Positions 25,726-34,618 are shown, counted from the stretch's first letter. The stretch is 43,925 bases of DNA from an uncultured Rhodospirillaceae bacterium (GCA_900550445.1 URSF01000022.1:1-43925), one strand, 5' to 3'. Notes: generated by a model not told the origin, from the letters alone. Numbers and translations: made by a program.

Positions 25726-26747
25726 CAGCAAGGAATCTGGGACGCGGGTTGAACGCCCTTTTAGGAGAAGGGGAATCCGAAGAACAATCTCAAAATGTCA
25801 AAATGGTTATGCTTTCTGATTTGGAACCCAGCCCGTTTCAGCCGCGGCGCGTTTTTGATGAAGAAGCGATTAATGACTTGGTTGAATCCATTCGGACAAA
25901 AGGCGTTTTACAGCCATTAATCGTCCGCGTTAAAGACGGGGCGGAAAATAAATATGAAATTGTCGGCGGCGAACGGCGCTGGCGCGCTTCCCAACTGGCG
26001 GGACTGACGGAAATTCCCGTGTTGATTAAGCAATTTACGGACAAAGAAGCTTTGGAAGTAGCCTTGATCGAAAATTTGCAGCGTCAGGATTTGAACGCTT
26101 TGGAAGAAGCCGAAGGTTACCGTCGCTTGATGGACGAATTTTCCAACACGCAGGAAGAACTGGCCAAAGCTGTCGGCAAAAGCCGCAGTCATGTAGCTAA
26201 CACCATGCGTTTGCTCGGCCTGCCGGAGAAAGTGAAAAAATATTTGGAAACAGGTAAATTAACGTCCGGCCATGCCCGCGCTTTGCTGACAGCAAAAGAA
26301 CCTGAAGTATTGGCTGATACGGTTATTTCCAAAGGATTAAACGTTCGCCAGACAGAAAAATTGGCGCAGGAAGGGTTGGAAAAGAAAAGAAAACAGCCAA
26401 ATCCTAAAAAATCCGAAAAACAAGAGGAATGTGATTCTCTGGCAGCGGATTTGTCGCGTATTTTAGGAATTACCGTTTCCATTCGTCCGAAATCCGTCGG
26501 CGGCGAACTTATTCTTTCTTATGAAACACTGGAACAGCTGGACACTTTAATTCGCAAGTTAAGTTCCCGGTCGCAAACGGAAGCTAAAAAAGACAGCGAT
26601 CAGGAAATTGTTTCGGCTGATGATTCCGCCGTTGAAGAAGACGTCATACAAATGGATAACGAAGAAATCGGCGAAGTTGTTTTTGACGATTCCTTTTCCA
26701 ACGCATTGGAAGACGATGTAATCAGTCTGGATAAACTGGACGATTGA
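25722..26747 (+). CDS. parB: Chromosome partitioning protein ParB (Spo0J)
   Basis: CTP-dependent clamp that loads at parS. The N terminus ARNLGRGLNALLG binds ParA. The CTP-binding box has PFQPRRVFD and GGERRWRAS, followed by the helix-turn-helix TQEELAKAVGKSRSHVANTMRLL and LTSGHARALL. The acidic linker and tail (about 285-341) include runs of Asp/Glu. 341 residues, slightly long because of that tail. Followed by a terminator. Confidence 0.97.
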   Translation: MTARNLGRGLNALLGEGESEEQSQNVKMVMLSDLEPSPFQPRRVFDEEAINDLVESIRTKGVLQPLIVRVKDGAENKYEIVGGERRWRASQLAGLTEIPVLIKQFTDKEALEVALIENLQRQDLNALEEAEGYRRLMDEFSNTQEELAKAVGKSRSHVANTMRLLGLPEKVKKYLETGKLTSGHARALLTAKEPEVLADTVISKGLNVRQTEKLAQEGLEKKRKQPNPKKSEKQEECDSLAADLSRILGITVSIRPKSVGGELILSYETLEQLDTLIRKLSSRSQTEAKKDSDQEIVSADDSAVEEDVIQMDNEEIGEVVFDDSFSNALEDDVISLDKLDD

Positions 26748-26770
26748 TTTTTAATTAACTTTATTTTTAA

Positions 26771-26797
26771 TCCCCTGCTTTTGCAGGGGATTTTTTT
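26771..26797 (+). terminator. Intrinsic terminator after parB
   Basis: TCCCCTGC (26771-26778), loop TTTT, GCAGGGGA (26783-26790), then seven T residues. Confidence 0.95.
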
Positions 26798-26836
26798 GAC
26801 CTTGTTTCCATATTAACTATTTGCTATTCTGATTTG

Positions 26837-27062
26837 GCATTTTTGATAAAAATGCAGGGCGTCAGAAACCCTATTATCTACAGTCGCATTGTGTATTGCG
26901 ACTAATAAATTATACGCCGATTTCTGTCCTGAACGGGGCGGATGACGGCGTTATAAGGCTGTGCGCGAAAACGTCGTGCCGTCCTTGTAGATAAACGGTT
27001 TCTGAACATCCGCCCACCTTTTGGTGGGTTTTGTTTAACCTTAACAAAGGATTGTTCAGAAA
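26837..27062 (+). ncRNA. Structured leader RNA, copy B (upstream of 27063 lipoprotein)
   Basis: Hairpins and helices in order: GCATTTTT/AAAAATGC (26837-26855); AGGG (26856-26859)/CCCT (26869-26872) with loop CGTCAGAAA; long-range TTATCTAC (26874-26881)/GTAGATAA (26987-26994); AGTCGCA/TGCGACT (26882-26903); ACGCCG (26914-26919)/CGGCGT (26946-26951); long-range GGGCGGATG (26936-26944)/CATCCGCCC (27007-27015), which interleaves with the previous helix as a pseudoknot; TTTCTGAAC (26999-27007); terminator-like CCCACC/GGTGGG (27013-27028) plus TTTTGTTT. The last nine bases before ATG 27063, GTTCAGAAA, are the exact complement of TTTCTGAAC. All helices recur with compensating changes in copy C. Confidence 0.8.
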
Positions 27063-27539
27063 ATGAAAAAAAGTTTGTTAGTTTCTTTATTGTGCTTAAT
27101 CAGTGCCTGCACGACTTTGACAGGGCATGAACGTTTGGTTTTAAGAGATTTAAAATCAGACGGAATTTCCGTTGAAAATCCAACCGGCATGTGGGAAAAA
27201 CCTGCCAGTCCGCTTCTAGCCGGCGTTTTAAATTTGCTTCCGGGATTTGGTAATTTTTATTTGGGAATGGGAAATGCCGCCGATGGATCTCAATCCATTT
27301 ATGGGGTTGTTAATTTGTTATTATGGCCGCTTTCCCCGATTTGGGGGATTCCGCAGGCGGTGATAGATGCTAAAACCATAAATGAAAGGGATTTGGTTTT
27401 TTATTATGAACACACAACAGACGGTCAAGATGAATGGCTTGAAAGACAGGAAGAAACCTCTTCAAAAGAAAAAATGGAAAGAAAAAAGCGTTCTCAGAGA
27501 AGAGAACGGCGGAAAAAAATGACAGAAGATCTGGATTGA
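27063..27539 (+). CDS. Small lipoprotein of unknown function
   Basis: Lipobox LISACTT (Cys at about residue 16) after a short signal, so probably an envelope lipoprotein. The middle has two hydrophobic Gly/Pro-rich stretches (LLAGVLNLLPGFGNFYLGMG and YGVVNLLLWPLSPIWGIPQAVIDA) like small proteins that cap or line membranes; the tail is highly charged (Lys/Arg/Glu). Family not recognised. Expression is presumably governed by structured leader copy B. The ribosome-binding region AAAGGA lies 11 bases before the start, with the leader-complementary bases between. Confidence 0.8.
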   Translation: MKKSLLVSLLCLISACTTLTGHERLVLRDLKSDGISVENPTGMWEKPASPLLAGVLNLLPGFGNFYLGMGNAADGSQSIYGVVNLLLWPLSPIWGIPQAVIDAKTINERDLVFYYEHTTDGQDEWLERQEETSSKEKMERKKRSQRRERRKKMTEDLD

Positions 27540-27540
27540 T

Positions 27541-27576
27541 AAAAAGCGAGACCGGTTGAAAAAAACGATCGGTCTC
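27541..27576 (-). terminator. Terminator for the yraN-rsmI transcript
   Basis: Read leftward, GAGACCG (27576-27570) and CGGTCTC (27554-27548) form a hairpin followed by GCTTTTT. On the plus strand the hairpin is present but lacks a T run. Confidence 0.75.
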
Positions 27577-27579
27577 AAT

Positions 27580-27966
27580 TTATATACACATAAAAGCGTT
27601 TTGAATATGTTCGGGCAAATGTTTCGGAGAAATTAAAATTACGTCGAAACGCATTTCCTTATCCGCCAGTTCGGGGCGGGTCATCAGAAAATATTCGGCG
27701 CCTTTGATGCGTCTGGCCTGAACATAGCCGTTAACGGCTTCGGCCGCGTCAGACGCCGTTGAACGGTACTTGACTTCAATAAAGGCGATAACGCCGCTTT
27801 TTTCCGCGATAATGTCGATTTCTCCGGCGCCGATACCCCGGGGCGGTTTAAAATTGCGTTCTAAAATTCTGTATCCTTTTAAACGCAGAAATAAAACCGC
27901 TGCGGTTTCTGCTTTATAACCGTTCGCACGAGCTTTCTTTCCTGTTTTGTGTTTGTCAGGCGTCAT
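27580..27966 (-). CDS. yraN: YraN/UPF0102 family endonuclease-like protein
   Basis: 128 residues of the PD-(D/E)XK nuclease-like UPF0102 family. Conserved features: GAGEIDIIAEKSGVIAFIEVKYR (the Asp and Glu-x-Lys of the nuclease core) and the N-terminal RANGYKAETAAVLFLRLKGYRILERNF block. Physiological role unproven. It overlaps the rsmI end by 11 bp; the rsmI-yraN pair facing an lpoA-like gene reproduces the E. coli yraL-yraM-yraN neighbourhood. Confidence 0.93.
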   Translation of the reverse strand: MTPDKHKTGKKARANGYKAETAAVLFLRLKGYRILERNFKPPRGIGAGEIDIIAEKSGVIAFIEVKYRSTASDAAEAVNGYVQARRIKGAEYFLMTRPELADKEMRFDVILISPKHLPEHIQNAFMCI

Positions 27967-28804
27967 TTTTTAACTTTAATGCTGTTTGATAAATCTGTTT
28001 TTTGGATTCGCCTGTCTGCCCGGCGACAAAAGCGGCGGCGTCTTTAACGCTCATTGTTGTCAGAGCCCGTTTCAATAAAGCGTCGATTTCTTCCCGGCCG
28101 GGAATTTTTTGTTCCGCAGGCGCAACAACGATGACGATTTCTCCTTTCGGCCAGCCGTTTGCACGGTAATGATCCGATAATTCGTCAAAAGTGCCGCGGA
28201 CGGTTTGTTCAAATTTTTTAGTTAATTCTCTGACAACTGCCGCCTGCCTTGTTCCCAAAACAACCGCCATATCGTTCAAAGTTTCTTCCAGCCGCTGCGG
28301 AGATTCGTAAAAAATCAGAGTCGCCGGAATATCGGCCAAGACGGCCAGTTCTTTTTTTCGGGCAACGGTTTTCGTCGGCAGAAATCCTTCAAACAGAAAA
28401 CGATGACAGGGCAGCCCCGACAGCTGCAGAGCCGTCAATACGGCAGAAGCTCCGGGAATGGCGGTAACATAAATATTCTGATCAATGCAGTCCTGCACCA
28501 GACGGTATCCCGGATCGCTGACCAGCGGCGTTCCCGCGTCTGAAACCAAAGCAATCATTTCACCGTTTCGCAATCGTTCCAAAATATGCGGCCGGGCCTG
28601 ATCGGCGTTATGTTCGTGATACGGCGTCAAATATTTTCCCGTAATGCCCAGCAGCGTCAGCAATTTTTTTGTGTTCCGGGTGTCTTCGCAGGCAATAACG
28701 TCGGCGTTTGTCAAAACGGCGGCGGCGCGGGCAGAAATATCGCCCAAATTGCCGATAGGGGTTGCAACAAGGTATAATCCTTTGGTAAAAGAAGTTTCAG
28801 ACAT
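27956..28804 (-). CDS. rsmI: 16S rRNA (cytidine-1402-2'-O)-methyltransferase RsmI
   Basis: SAM-dependent methyltransferase of the tetrapyrrole-methylase fold. Motifs: LYLVATPIGNLGDIS at the N terminus, ACEDTRNTKKLL, LVSDAGTPLVSDPGYRLV, and TLIFYESPQRLEETL. I start at ATG 28804 (MSETSFTKGLYLVATPIG), preceded by AAAGGAG; the longer frame adds 11 unlikely residues. 282 residues. Confidence 0.96.
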   Translation of the reverse strand: MSETSFTKGLYLVATPIGNLGDISARAAAVLTNADVIACEDTRNTKKLLTLLGITGKYLTPYHEHNADQARPHILERLRNGEMIALVSDAGTPLVSDPGYRLVQDCIDQNIYVTAIPGASAVLTALQLSGLPCHRFLFEGFLPTKTVARKKELAVLADIPATLIFYESPQRLEETLNDMAVVLGTRQAAVVRELTKKFEQTVRGTFDELSDHYRANGWPKGEIVIVVAPAEQKIPGREEIDALLKRALTTMSVKDAAAFVAGQTGESKKQIYQTALKLKNDA

Positions 28805-28868
28805 TTGCACTCCTTTGCAAAAACAGTTAAGATGCATCTAACCACGTTTTAAATTCGGGAGCAATTCT

Positions 28869-30419
28869 TTGCGTCAAATTATTCGCCAATCAATCGTTTT
28901 TTTTGCTGCGGTATTTTTATTGACCTCCTGCAGAGGCGGAATACCCTTGTTGTCCAAACGTGTTGACCAAAGCGCGTTTCATGTGGCCGACGCCAACATC
29001 GCCGAAAAAGGCGAAGCGGCCGCGCCGGCGCTTGTTCCGGTTGAAATGGTTCGCGTCGGTTTGCTGGTGCCGCTGACGGGCAGTTCGGCGAAACTGGGCG
29101 AAGTCCTGCGCAATGCGGCAATGATGTCTTTGTTTGACATTTCCAGCCAGCGTCTGATTTTGCAGTTTTATGATACGCAGGGAACGGCGGAAGGCGCCCG
29201 AGAAGCGGCTGAACTGGCGATCAGCCAGGGCGTAGAACTGATTATCGGCCCCGTTTTTTCCAAATCCGTCCGCGCCATTCGTCCGGCCACACATTCGGCG
29301 GACGTCGGCGTGATTACATTTTCTTCCGATCCGTCGAATTTGGGGGACGGTATTTATACGATCAGCACGTTGACCTCGCAGCAGGTGGAACATATTGTCC
29401 GTTATGCCTGCGACAAGGGATATAAACGTTTGGCGGTTCTTTCTCAGGATAACGCGACGGGGGATATTATTTCCATGGCGGCGAAAGCTGCCGTCGATTC
29501 CTGCGGGGGCATGATTACCAAAGCGGCTTTTTATGATCCGCAGGCGGCTGATTTGCAGTCCGCGGTTCAGTTGATTATGCCCAGACTGATGGAAGATTTG
29601 GAAGCGGAACGCGAAGAAGAAGTCAAGCGGCTGGAAAAATCAAAAGAACTGGTCGTTCAAGGCAAACCGGTTTTAATGAAAAACGAAGAAACCGGTGAAA
29701 TGGAAGAAGTCAATATGTCTTTGGAACAGCTGCAGGCGACCATAGACGTTTTAAAAGAAAAAGAACTGGTTCGCGATCCGTTTGAATTTGACGCAGTTTT
29801 GATTTCCGAAGAAGGCAGCCGCCTGCGTTCTTTGGGCGCGTTATTTTCCTATTACGACGTTCCGTCGGACATTCGTATTTTAGGAACGTCCCAATGGGCT
29901 GATTCCCGTCCGGCGCGGGAACCGGCTTTGATCGGCGGGTGGTTTTCGCATCTGCCTTCCGAAGGGTTTGCCGCTTTTTCGCAGCGTTATAAAGATATTT
30001 ACGGTGAAAAGCCGCCGCGTATTGCCTCACAGGCTTATGACGCTGTCGCATTGGCGGCGATTCTGGCCGAAACAGGCAGTTTTTCTTATGAAAACCTGAC
30101 GACGGTTTCAGGGTTTAAAGGGGTGGACGGATTATTCCGCCTGCTGCCCAACGGTTTGTCAGAGCGCGGCCTGCAGGTTTTAGGCGTTGAAAAGAAAGGC
30201 TTTGTTACTTTATCGCCGGCATTGGAAGTGTTTGAAACGGTTCCTGTTTTTGTACCTGATGTGTATATCAAGGATTTCCGTCATTCTCCCGATTTGGTAA
30301 CGGTTCCTTTAACGCCGGAAGAAGCGGCGGCTCAGGGCAGCATGGACATTTCGGAAATGGGCAGCAATCAAACGGAATTAAGTCATCAGGGTTCTGCACA
30401 GGGCGTCCAGAATCATTAA
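28869..30419 (+). CDS. LpoA/LppC-like penicillin-binding-protein activator (lipoprotein)
   Basis: Lipoprotein (lipobox LLTSC, Cys at about residue 21) carrying a periplasmic-binding-protein-like domain from about residue 60 (VRVGLLVPLTGSSAKLGEVLRNAAMM, then IIGPVFSKSVRAI). It matches the C-terminal domain of LpoA, which stimulates PBP1A in E. coli; the TPR-like N-terminal domain of E. coli LpoA is absent. A charged helical insertion (about 238-296) splits the domain. Start is TTG 28869 with GGGAG eight bases upstream; no in-frame ATG would keep the signal sequence. 516 residues. Its last 42 bp overlap convergent hemW. Confidence 0.85.
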   Translation: MRQIIRQSIVFFAAVFLLTSCRGGIPLLSKRVDQSAFHVADANIAEKGEAAAPALVPVEMVRVGLLVPLTGSSAKLGEVLRNAAMMSLFDISSQRLILQFYDTQGTAEGAREAAELAISQGVELIIGPVFSKSVRAIRPATHSADVGVITFSSDPSNLGDGIYTISTLTSQQVEHIVRYACDKGYKRLAVLSQDNATGDIISMAAKAAVDSCGGMITKAAFYDPQAADLQSAVQLIMPRLMEDLEAEREEEVKRLEKSKELVVQGKPVLMKNEETGEMEEVNMSLEQLQATIDVLKEKELVRDPFEFDAVLISEEGSRLRSLGALFSYYDVPSDIRILGTSQWADSRPAREPALIGGWFSHLPSEGFAAFSQRYKDIYGEKPPRIASQAYDAVALAAILAETGSFSYENLTTVSGFKGVDGLFRLLPNGLSERGLQVLGVEKKGFVTLSPALEVFETVPVFVPDVYIKDFRHSPDLVTVPLTPEEAAAQGSMDISEMGSNQTELSHQGSAQGVQNH

Positions 30420-31496
30420 TCCTTTAGCGGTGGTTCTGATTCCTTTTTGATCGCAGATCAGAAAGCCGTCAGTCTGGTAATCCTGCAGCGTGCCCGTATG
30501 CATGAAAGCTTCCGGTTCTTTTCCGAGCAGGTTGCGAAAAGCTTTTCTGTTGATGCCTTCGCGTGTTCTCAGGGCCATAAAGATCAGCTCTTCCGCCTTT
30601 TCTTTCGCTGTCAGAACGATTTCTTCCCCGTCTTGGTTTTTCAGCCAGAGCGCGGCGGATCTGTTTTGCGCCGTTGCGTAAAACAGGCCGTTTTGCGTAA
30701 AACGGCCGTGCGCCGCCGGACCGATACCGATCCATTCTCCGCCTTGCCAGTATAACAGATTATGACGGCATTCTTCGCCTTGAACGGCATGATTGGAAAC
30801 CTCGTAACGTTCCAGACCGGCCTGATATGTCATTCGGTCGGTCAGTTCGAACATATCCGCGGACAGTTCGTTTTCCGGCGGCCGTATTCCTTTTTTGTGA
30901 AAAAAAGTTCCTTCTTCTATTGTCAACTGGTACAAAGACAAGTGCTTTAGATTAAGCTCCAAGATTTTTTCCAGTTCGTTTCGCCAGTCATTAAGCGACT
31001 GATTCGGCCGTCCGTAGATGAAATCGGCAGAAACGCGGGGAAAAATCTGTTTGGCGTTTTTCAGGACGTCTGAAGCCTGTTCAACGGTATGCAGACGTCC
31101 CAGAAATTTTAAATCCTTATTGTTTAAAGCCTGAACGCCGACGGATAAACGATTAATGCCGGCTTTTTCAAACGCCCGCATTTTGGACAGATCGACGGAA
31201 CAGGGATTTGCTTCCAGAGAAATTTCGGCATTTTTTTCCACAGGCCAGAGCGACCGAATCGTTTCGATAACGAAAGAAACGGTTTGTGCCGTCATTAATG
31301 AAGGCGTTCCGCCGCCAAAAAAAATACTGGATACCGTTTTATCCGCCGTTCGGCCGGCATATAATTTCAGGCTTTTGGCATAGGCGTTCCGCCAAATTTG
31401 AAAGTCGAAATTTTTTGCCGGCTCGCTGGCAAAATCGCAGTAAGGACATTTTGACCGGCAGAACGGCCAGTGAATATAAATGCCGAATCCGCTCAC
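30378..31496 (-). CDS. hemW: HemW-type radical SAM protein (coproporphyrinogen oxidase-like)
   Basis: Radical SAM enzyme with the iron-sulfur signature CRSKCPYC at about residues 13-20, FFGGGTPSLM, ISLEANPCSVD and RLSVGVQALNN. HemW proteins are heme chaperones rather than true HemN oxidases; the 372-residue length and the signature without the HemN-specific extension support HemW. Starts by ATGA overlap with the rdgB stop. Confidence 0.92.
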   Translation of the reverse strand: MSGFGIYIHWPFCRSKCPYCDFASEPAKNFDFQIWRNAYAKSLKLYAGRTADKTVSSIFFGGGTPSLMTAQTVSFVIETIRSLWPVEKNAEISLEANPCSVDLSKMRAFEKAGINRLSVGVQALNNKDLKFLGRLHTVEQASDVLKNAKQIFPRVSADFIYGRPNQSLNDWRNELEKILELNLKHLSLYQLTIEEGTFFHKKGIRPPENELSADMFELTDRMTYQAGLERYEVSNHAVQGEECRHNLLYWQGGEWIGIGPAAHGRFTQNGLFYATAQNRSAALWLKNQDGEEIVLTAKEKAEELIFMALRTREGINRKAFRNLLGKEPEAFMHTGTLQDYQTDGFLICDQKGIRTTAKGLMILDALCRTLMT

Positions 31497-32086
31497 AGGC
31501 AGTTGTCCGTAAATTGTTTTAATGCCCGTGCCCGATGACTGATTTTATTTTTTTCCGACGACGGCAGTTCGGCAAAGGAAAGGCTGTAACCGTCGGGAAC
31601 AAACATGGGATCATAGCCGAAACCGTTTTCTCCTTTTACCGGCCAGCGTAAAAAACCGTTGACGCGTCCTTCAAATTCTTCTGTATCTCCGTCAGGCCAG
31701 GCGATAACAACGGCGCAGGAAAAATGGGCGGAACGGTCTTTTGCTTTGCCCAGTTCCGCGTTCAATCGTTCCATCGCGTACATAAAGCCGTTTTTTTTCG
31801 GTTCGTTGTAACGGGCGGAATAAATGCCGGGGCGGTTGTCCAAAGCATGCACGCATAATCCCGAATCGTCGCCCAAAGCGGGGATTCCGGCTTCTTTGGC
31901 AGCGCTGACGGCTTTGATCCGCGCGTTTTCAATAAAAGTTTTTCCCGTTTCTTCCGGTTCGGTCAAAGACAAGTCGTCGGCGGACAAAACCGTAATGCCG
32001 AAAGGCGCAAGAATCGTCTGCATTTCTTTGACTTTTCCGATGTTATGAGTTGCCAGAACGATTTTCTTTTCAATCAGTTTGCGCAT
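31493..32086 (-). CDS. rdgB: XTP/dITP pyrophosphatase (RdgB/HAM1)
   Basis: Removes deaminated purine nucleotides from the pool. N-terminal VLATHNIGKVKEM, the ALGDDSGLCVHAL block with its catalytic aspartates, and GYDPMFVPDGYSLSFAELPSSEKNKISHRARAL are diagnostic. 197 residues. One base separates its start from the rph stop, giving the run rph-rdgB-hemW. Confidence 0.97.
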   Translation of the reverse strand: MRKLIEKKIVLATHNIGKVKEMQTILAPFGITVLSADDLSLTEPEETGKTFIENARIKAVSAAKEAGIPALGDDSGLCVHALDNRPGIYSARYNEPKKNGFMYAMERLNAELGKAKDRSAHFSCAVVIAWPDGDTEEFEGRVNGFLRWPVKGENGFGYDPMFVPDGYSLSFAELPSSEKNKISHRARALKQFTDNCL

Positions 32087-32087
32087 T

Positions 32088-32804
32088 TTATTCTCCTAAA
32101 ACGTCATGTTGAATTTTGCTTAATTCAGCCGTGCCTTTGCAGGCCAGTTCGTACAGTGTTTTGAATTCTTCCGAAGAAAACGGCGTCCGTTCGGCAGTTC
32201 CCTGAATTTCGACGATACCGCCTTTTCCGGTAATAACAAAGTTGGAATCGGTCTGCGCGTTGGAATCTTCAATATAATCCAGATCCAATACGGGGGTGCC
32301 TTCGTAAATGCCGCAGGAAACGGCCGATACCGTATCCAGCAGAGGCAGCGTATAAAACCGGCGGTGTTCTCTCAGTTTCTGCAATGCCAGATGCAAAGCG
32401 ACAAAACCGCCCGTAATTGAAGCCGTTCGTGTGCCGCCGTCGGCCTGAATAACGTCGCAGTCGATTTTTATGCATATTTCTCCCATCGCTTTCATATCGA
32501 CAACAGAGCGCAGCGCCCGCCCGATTAAACGCTGAATTTCCTGCGTTCGCCCCGTCTGCCCTTTTTTAGCTTCTCTTTCCGTGCGGGTTCCCGTTGCGCG
32601 GGGGATCATGCCGTATTCTGCCGTTATCCAGCCTTTGCCCGTGTTGCGCATCCACATCGGCACCTTGTCTTCAACCGTCGCCGTACAGATCACGTGCGTG
32701 TCGCCGCATTTGATCAGGCATGACCCTTCGGCGTGTTTGTTAATGTTCGGTTCGATTGTAACTTTGCGCAGTTGATCGGGTTGTCTTTTTGAAGGTCTTT
32801 CCAT
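32088..32804 (-). CDS. rph: Ribonuclease PH
   Basis: Phosphorolytic 3' exoribonuclease trimming tRNA precursors. MERPSKRQPDQLRKVTIEPN at the N terminus, the R-rich GTRTEREAKKGQTGRTQEIQ region, the phosphate-binding GGTRTASITGGFVAL and DSNAQTDSNFVITGKG are all present. 238 residues, full-length. Divergent from hrcA; the 76-bp gap must carry both promoters. Confidence 0.97.
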   Translation of the reverse strand: MERPSKRQPDQLRKVTIEPNINKHAEGSCLIKCGDTHVICTATVEDKVPMWMRNTGKGWITAEYGMIPRATGTRTEREAKKGQTGRTQEIQRLIGRALRSVVDMKAMGEICIKIDCDVIQADGGTRTASITGGFVALHLALQKLREHRRFYTLPLLDTVSAVSCGIYEGTPVLDLDYIEDSNAQTDSNFVITGKGGIVEIQGTAERTPFSSEEFKTLYELACKGTAELSKIQHDVLGE

Positions 32805-32880
32805 TTTTCCTGTCCTTGTCTGTTGAATAAATCATTTGTCCTGTTGACGTTTGATACTACGATTACTACATTTATCAACT

Positions 32881-33930
32881 ATGAATAAGCAAATATTAAC
32901 TTTATCCGAACTAAATAACCGATCCCGCGATATTTTTAAATCGCTGGTTGACGCATATTTGGAAACGGGAGACCCCGTCGGATCCAAAACTTTGTCCCGA
33001 TTGCTGGACTTTCCGCTGTCTTCGGCGACGATTCGCAGCGTTATGTCGGATTTGGAATCGGCCGGTCTGCTGTCGTCGCCGCATACGTCTGCGGGCAGGG
33101 TTCCGACGGAACGCGGATTAAAGCTGTTTGTTGACGGGTTTTTGGAAATAGGCGCTTTGGAAAAGGACGAACGTCACGCGATTGAAGCGCACTGCCGCAC
33201 GGCCGGGATAAATATTGAAACTATGCTGACGCAGGCGTCGACGATGCTGTCTGGTTTGTCGAAATGTGCGGGGGTTGTTATCGCGCCGAAAACCGAAGCG
33301 CCGCTGAAACATATTGAATTTGTGCATTTGGGGGCGGACCGGGCTTTGGTTGTCATGGTAACGGCGGACGGCGCGGTGGAAAACCGTTTGATTAATATTC
33401 CGCCGGGGACGCTGCCGGTCGCTTTGACCGAAGCGACAAATTATTTGAACGCGCGTCTGCACGGCCGGACGCTGGAAGAAGCGCGGGAAGAGATCTTAAA
33501 AGAGACCGAACGGCATCAGGCACAGTTGGACGAAGTATCTTCCCGTCTGGTCGAAGCGGGTCTGGCGGCATGGGCCGGCGGAAAAAAAGGCGTTTTAATT
33601 GTCAAAGGCCAGGCCAATCTGCTGGAAAACATACAGGCGATAGAGGATCTGGAACGTGTCCGCAATCTTTTTGCCGTTTTGGAAGCGCAGGAAAGTATGA
33701 CAAAACTGCTGGATTTAACGGAAACCGCCGATGGGATACAGATATATATCGGATCGGAAAATAAATTGTTTGATTTGTCGGGGTGTTCGATGATTACGGC
33801 GCCGTATCGCAACAGCCGGGAAAAGATTATCGGTGCGGTCGGAATTATCGGACCGACAAGAATGAATTACGCCAGAATTATTCCTCTGGTAGATTATACG
33901 TCACAGGTTGTCAGTAAATTGATAGGATAG
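32881..33930 (+). CDS. hrcA: Heat-inducible transcription repressor HrcA
   Basis: Represses heat-shock genes at CIRCE operators. N-terminal winged helix with YLETGDPVGSKTLSR and SSATIRSVMSDLESAGLLSSPHTSAGRVPTERG, then the GAF-like dimerisation domain. I start at ATG 32881 (MNKQILTLSELN); there is no visible Shine-Dalgarno and a possible promoter (TTGACG at 32844-32849) lies so close that the mRNA may be nearly leaderless. I found no CIRCE (TTAGCACTC-N9-GAGTGCTAA) in the upstream gap. 349 residues. Confidence 0.95.
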   Translation: MNKQILTLSELNNRSRDIFKSLVDAYLETGDPVGSKTLSRLLDFPLSSATIRSVMSDLESAGLLSSPHTSAGRVPTERGLKLFVDGFLEIGALEKDERHAIEAHCRTAGINIETMLTQASTMLSGLSKCAGVVIAPKTEAPLKHIEFVHLGADRALVVMVTADGAVENRLINIPPGTLPVALTEATNYLNARLHGRTLEEAREEILKETERHQAQLDEVSSRLVEAGLAAWAGGKKGVLIVKGQANLLENIQAIEDLERVRNLFAVLEAQESMTKLLDLTETADGIQIYIGSENKLFDLSGCSMITAPYRNSREKIIGAVGIIGPTRMNYARIIPLVDYTSQVVSKLIG

Positions 33931-33936
33931 GAAAAG

Positions 33937-34575
33937 ATGACAAAGCATCATAAACGCGATGAAGAGCTGAACGAAGTAAAACAGGAGCTGGACGAAGTCC
34001 GGCAGGAAGCCGAAGCATGTGCCGGCGCCGCCGAAGAAGCCGAAGCGGTTCAGGCCGAAAAAATTGCCGAAATGCAGGCGGAAATCGACAAGTTAAAAGA
34101 TTTATATCTGCGTTCTCAGGCCGAAATGGAAAATTTGCGGCGCAGGACGCAGCAGGAATTGGAAAAACGTTCAAAGTTTGCCGTTTCTTCTTTTGCGCAG
34201 GATCTTTTGCCCGTCAATGACAATTTGTCCCGCGCGATGGCCAGTATTCCCGATTCGGAAAAGGAAAATCAGAATGATCTGGTTAAAAATCTGCTTGTCG
34301 GTTTGGAGCTGACTCAAAAAGATTTGAATTCGGCGCTGGAAAAAAACAACGTAACGGCGATTGAGAGCCTTGGACGTATTTTTGATCCGAATCTGCATAA
34401 AGTCGTGCAGGAAATCGACGATCCGGAAAAACCGGCCGGAACGATCGTGCAGGAATGGCAGAAAGGCTATATGATCGGCGGCGACCGCGTTCTACGCGAA
34501 GCTGTCGTCGTCGTTACCCGCGGCGGCCCTCAGCCCGGCCGGGAACCGGCGGAACACGTTGACACGACGGTATAA
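33937..34575 (+). CDS. grpE: Nucleotide exchange factor GrpE
   Basis: DnaK co-chaperone. A long acidic coiled coil (about residues 5-75) leads into DLYLRSQAEMENLRRRTQQE and the C-terminal beta domain with FDPNLHKVVQEIDDP and the KGYMIGGDRVLREAVVVV block. 212 residues. Six bases after hrcA, the usual pair; dnaK is not in the window. Ends at a strong terminator. Confidence 0.97.
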   Translation: MTKHHKRDEELNEVKQELDEVRQEAEACAGAAEEAEAVQAEKIAEMQAEIDKLKDLYLRSQAEMENLRRRTQQELEKRSKFAVSSFAQDLLPVNDNLSRAMASIPDSEKENQNDLVKNLLVGLELTQKDLNSALEKNNVTAIESLGRIFDPNLHKVVQEIDDPEKPAGTIVQEWQKGYMIGGDRVLREAVVVVTRGGPQPGREPAEHVDTTV

Positions 34576-34583
34576 AATGGAAA

Positions 34584-34608
34584 AGCCCGGAAATGCCGGG
34601 CTTTTTTT
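34584..34608 (+). terminator. Intrinsic terminator after grpE
   Basis: AGCCCGG (34584-34590), five-base loop, CCGGGCT (34596-34602), then a run of seven T. It lies 8 bp past the stop and 10 bp before the end of convergent proC. Confidence 0.93.
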
Positions 34609-34618
34609 ACGTTGTTTT

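Noticed and set aside
32805..32880. CIRCE operator upstream of hrcA
   Set aside because: No sequence close to the CIRCE inverted repeat is present in this gap.
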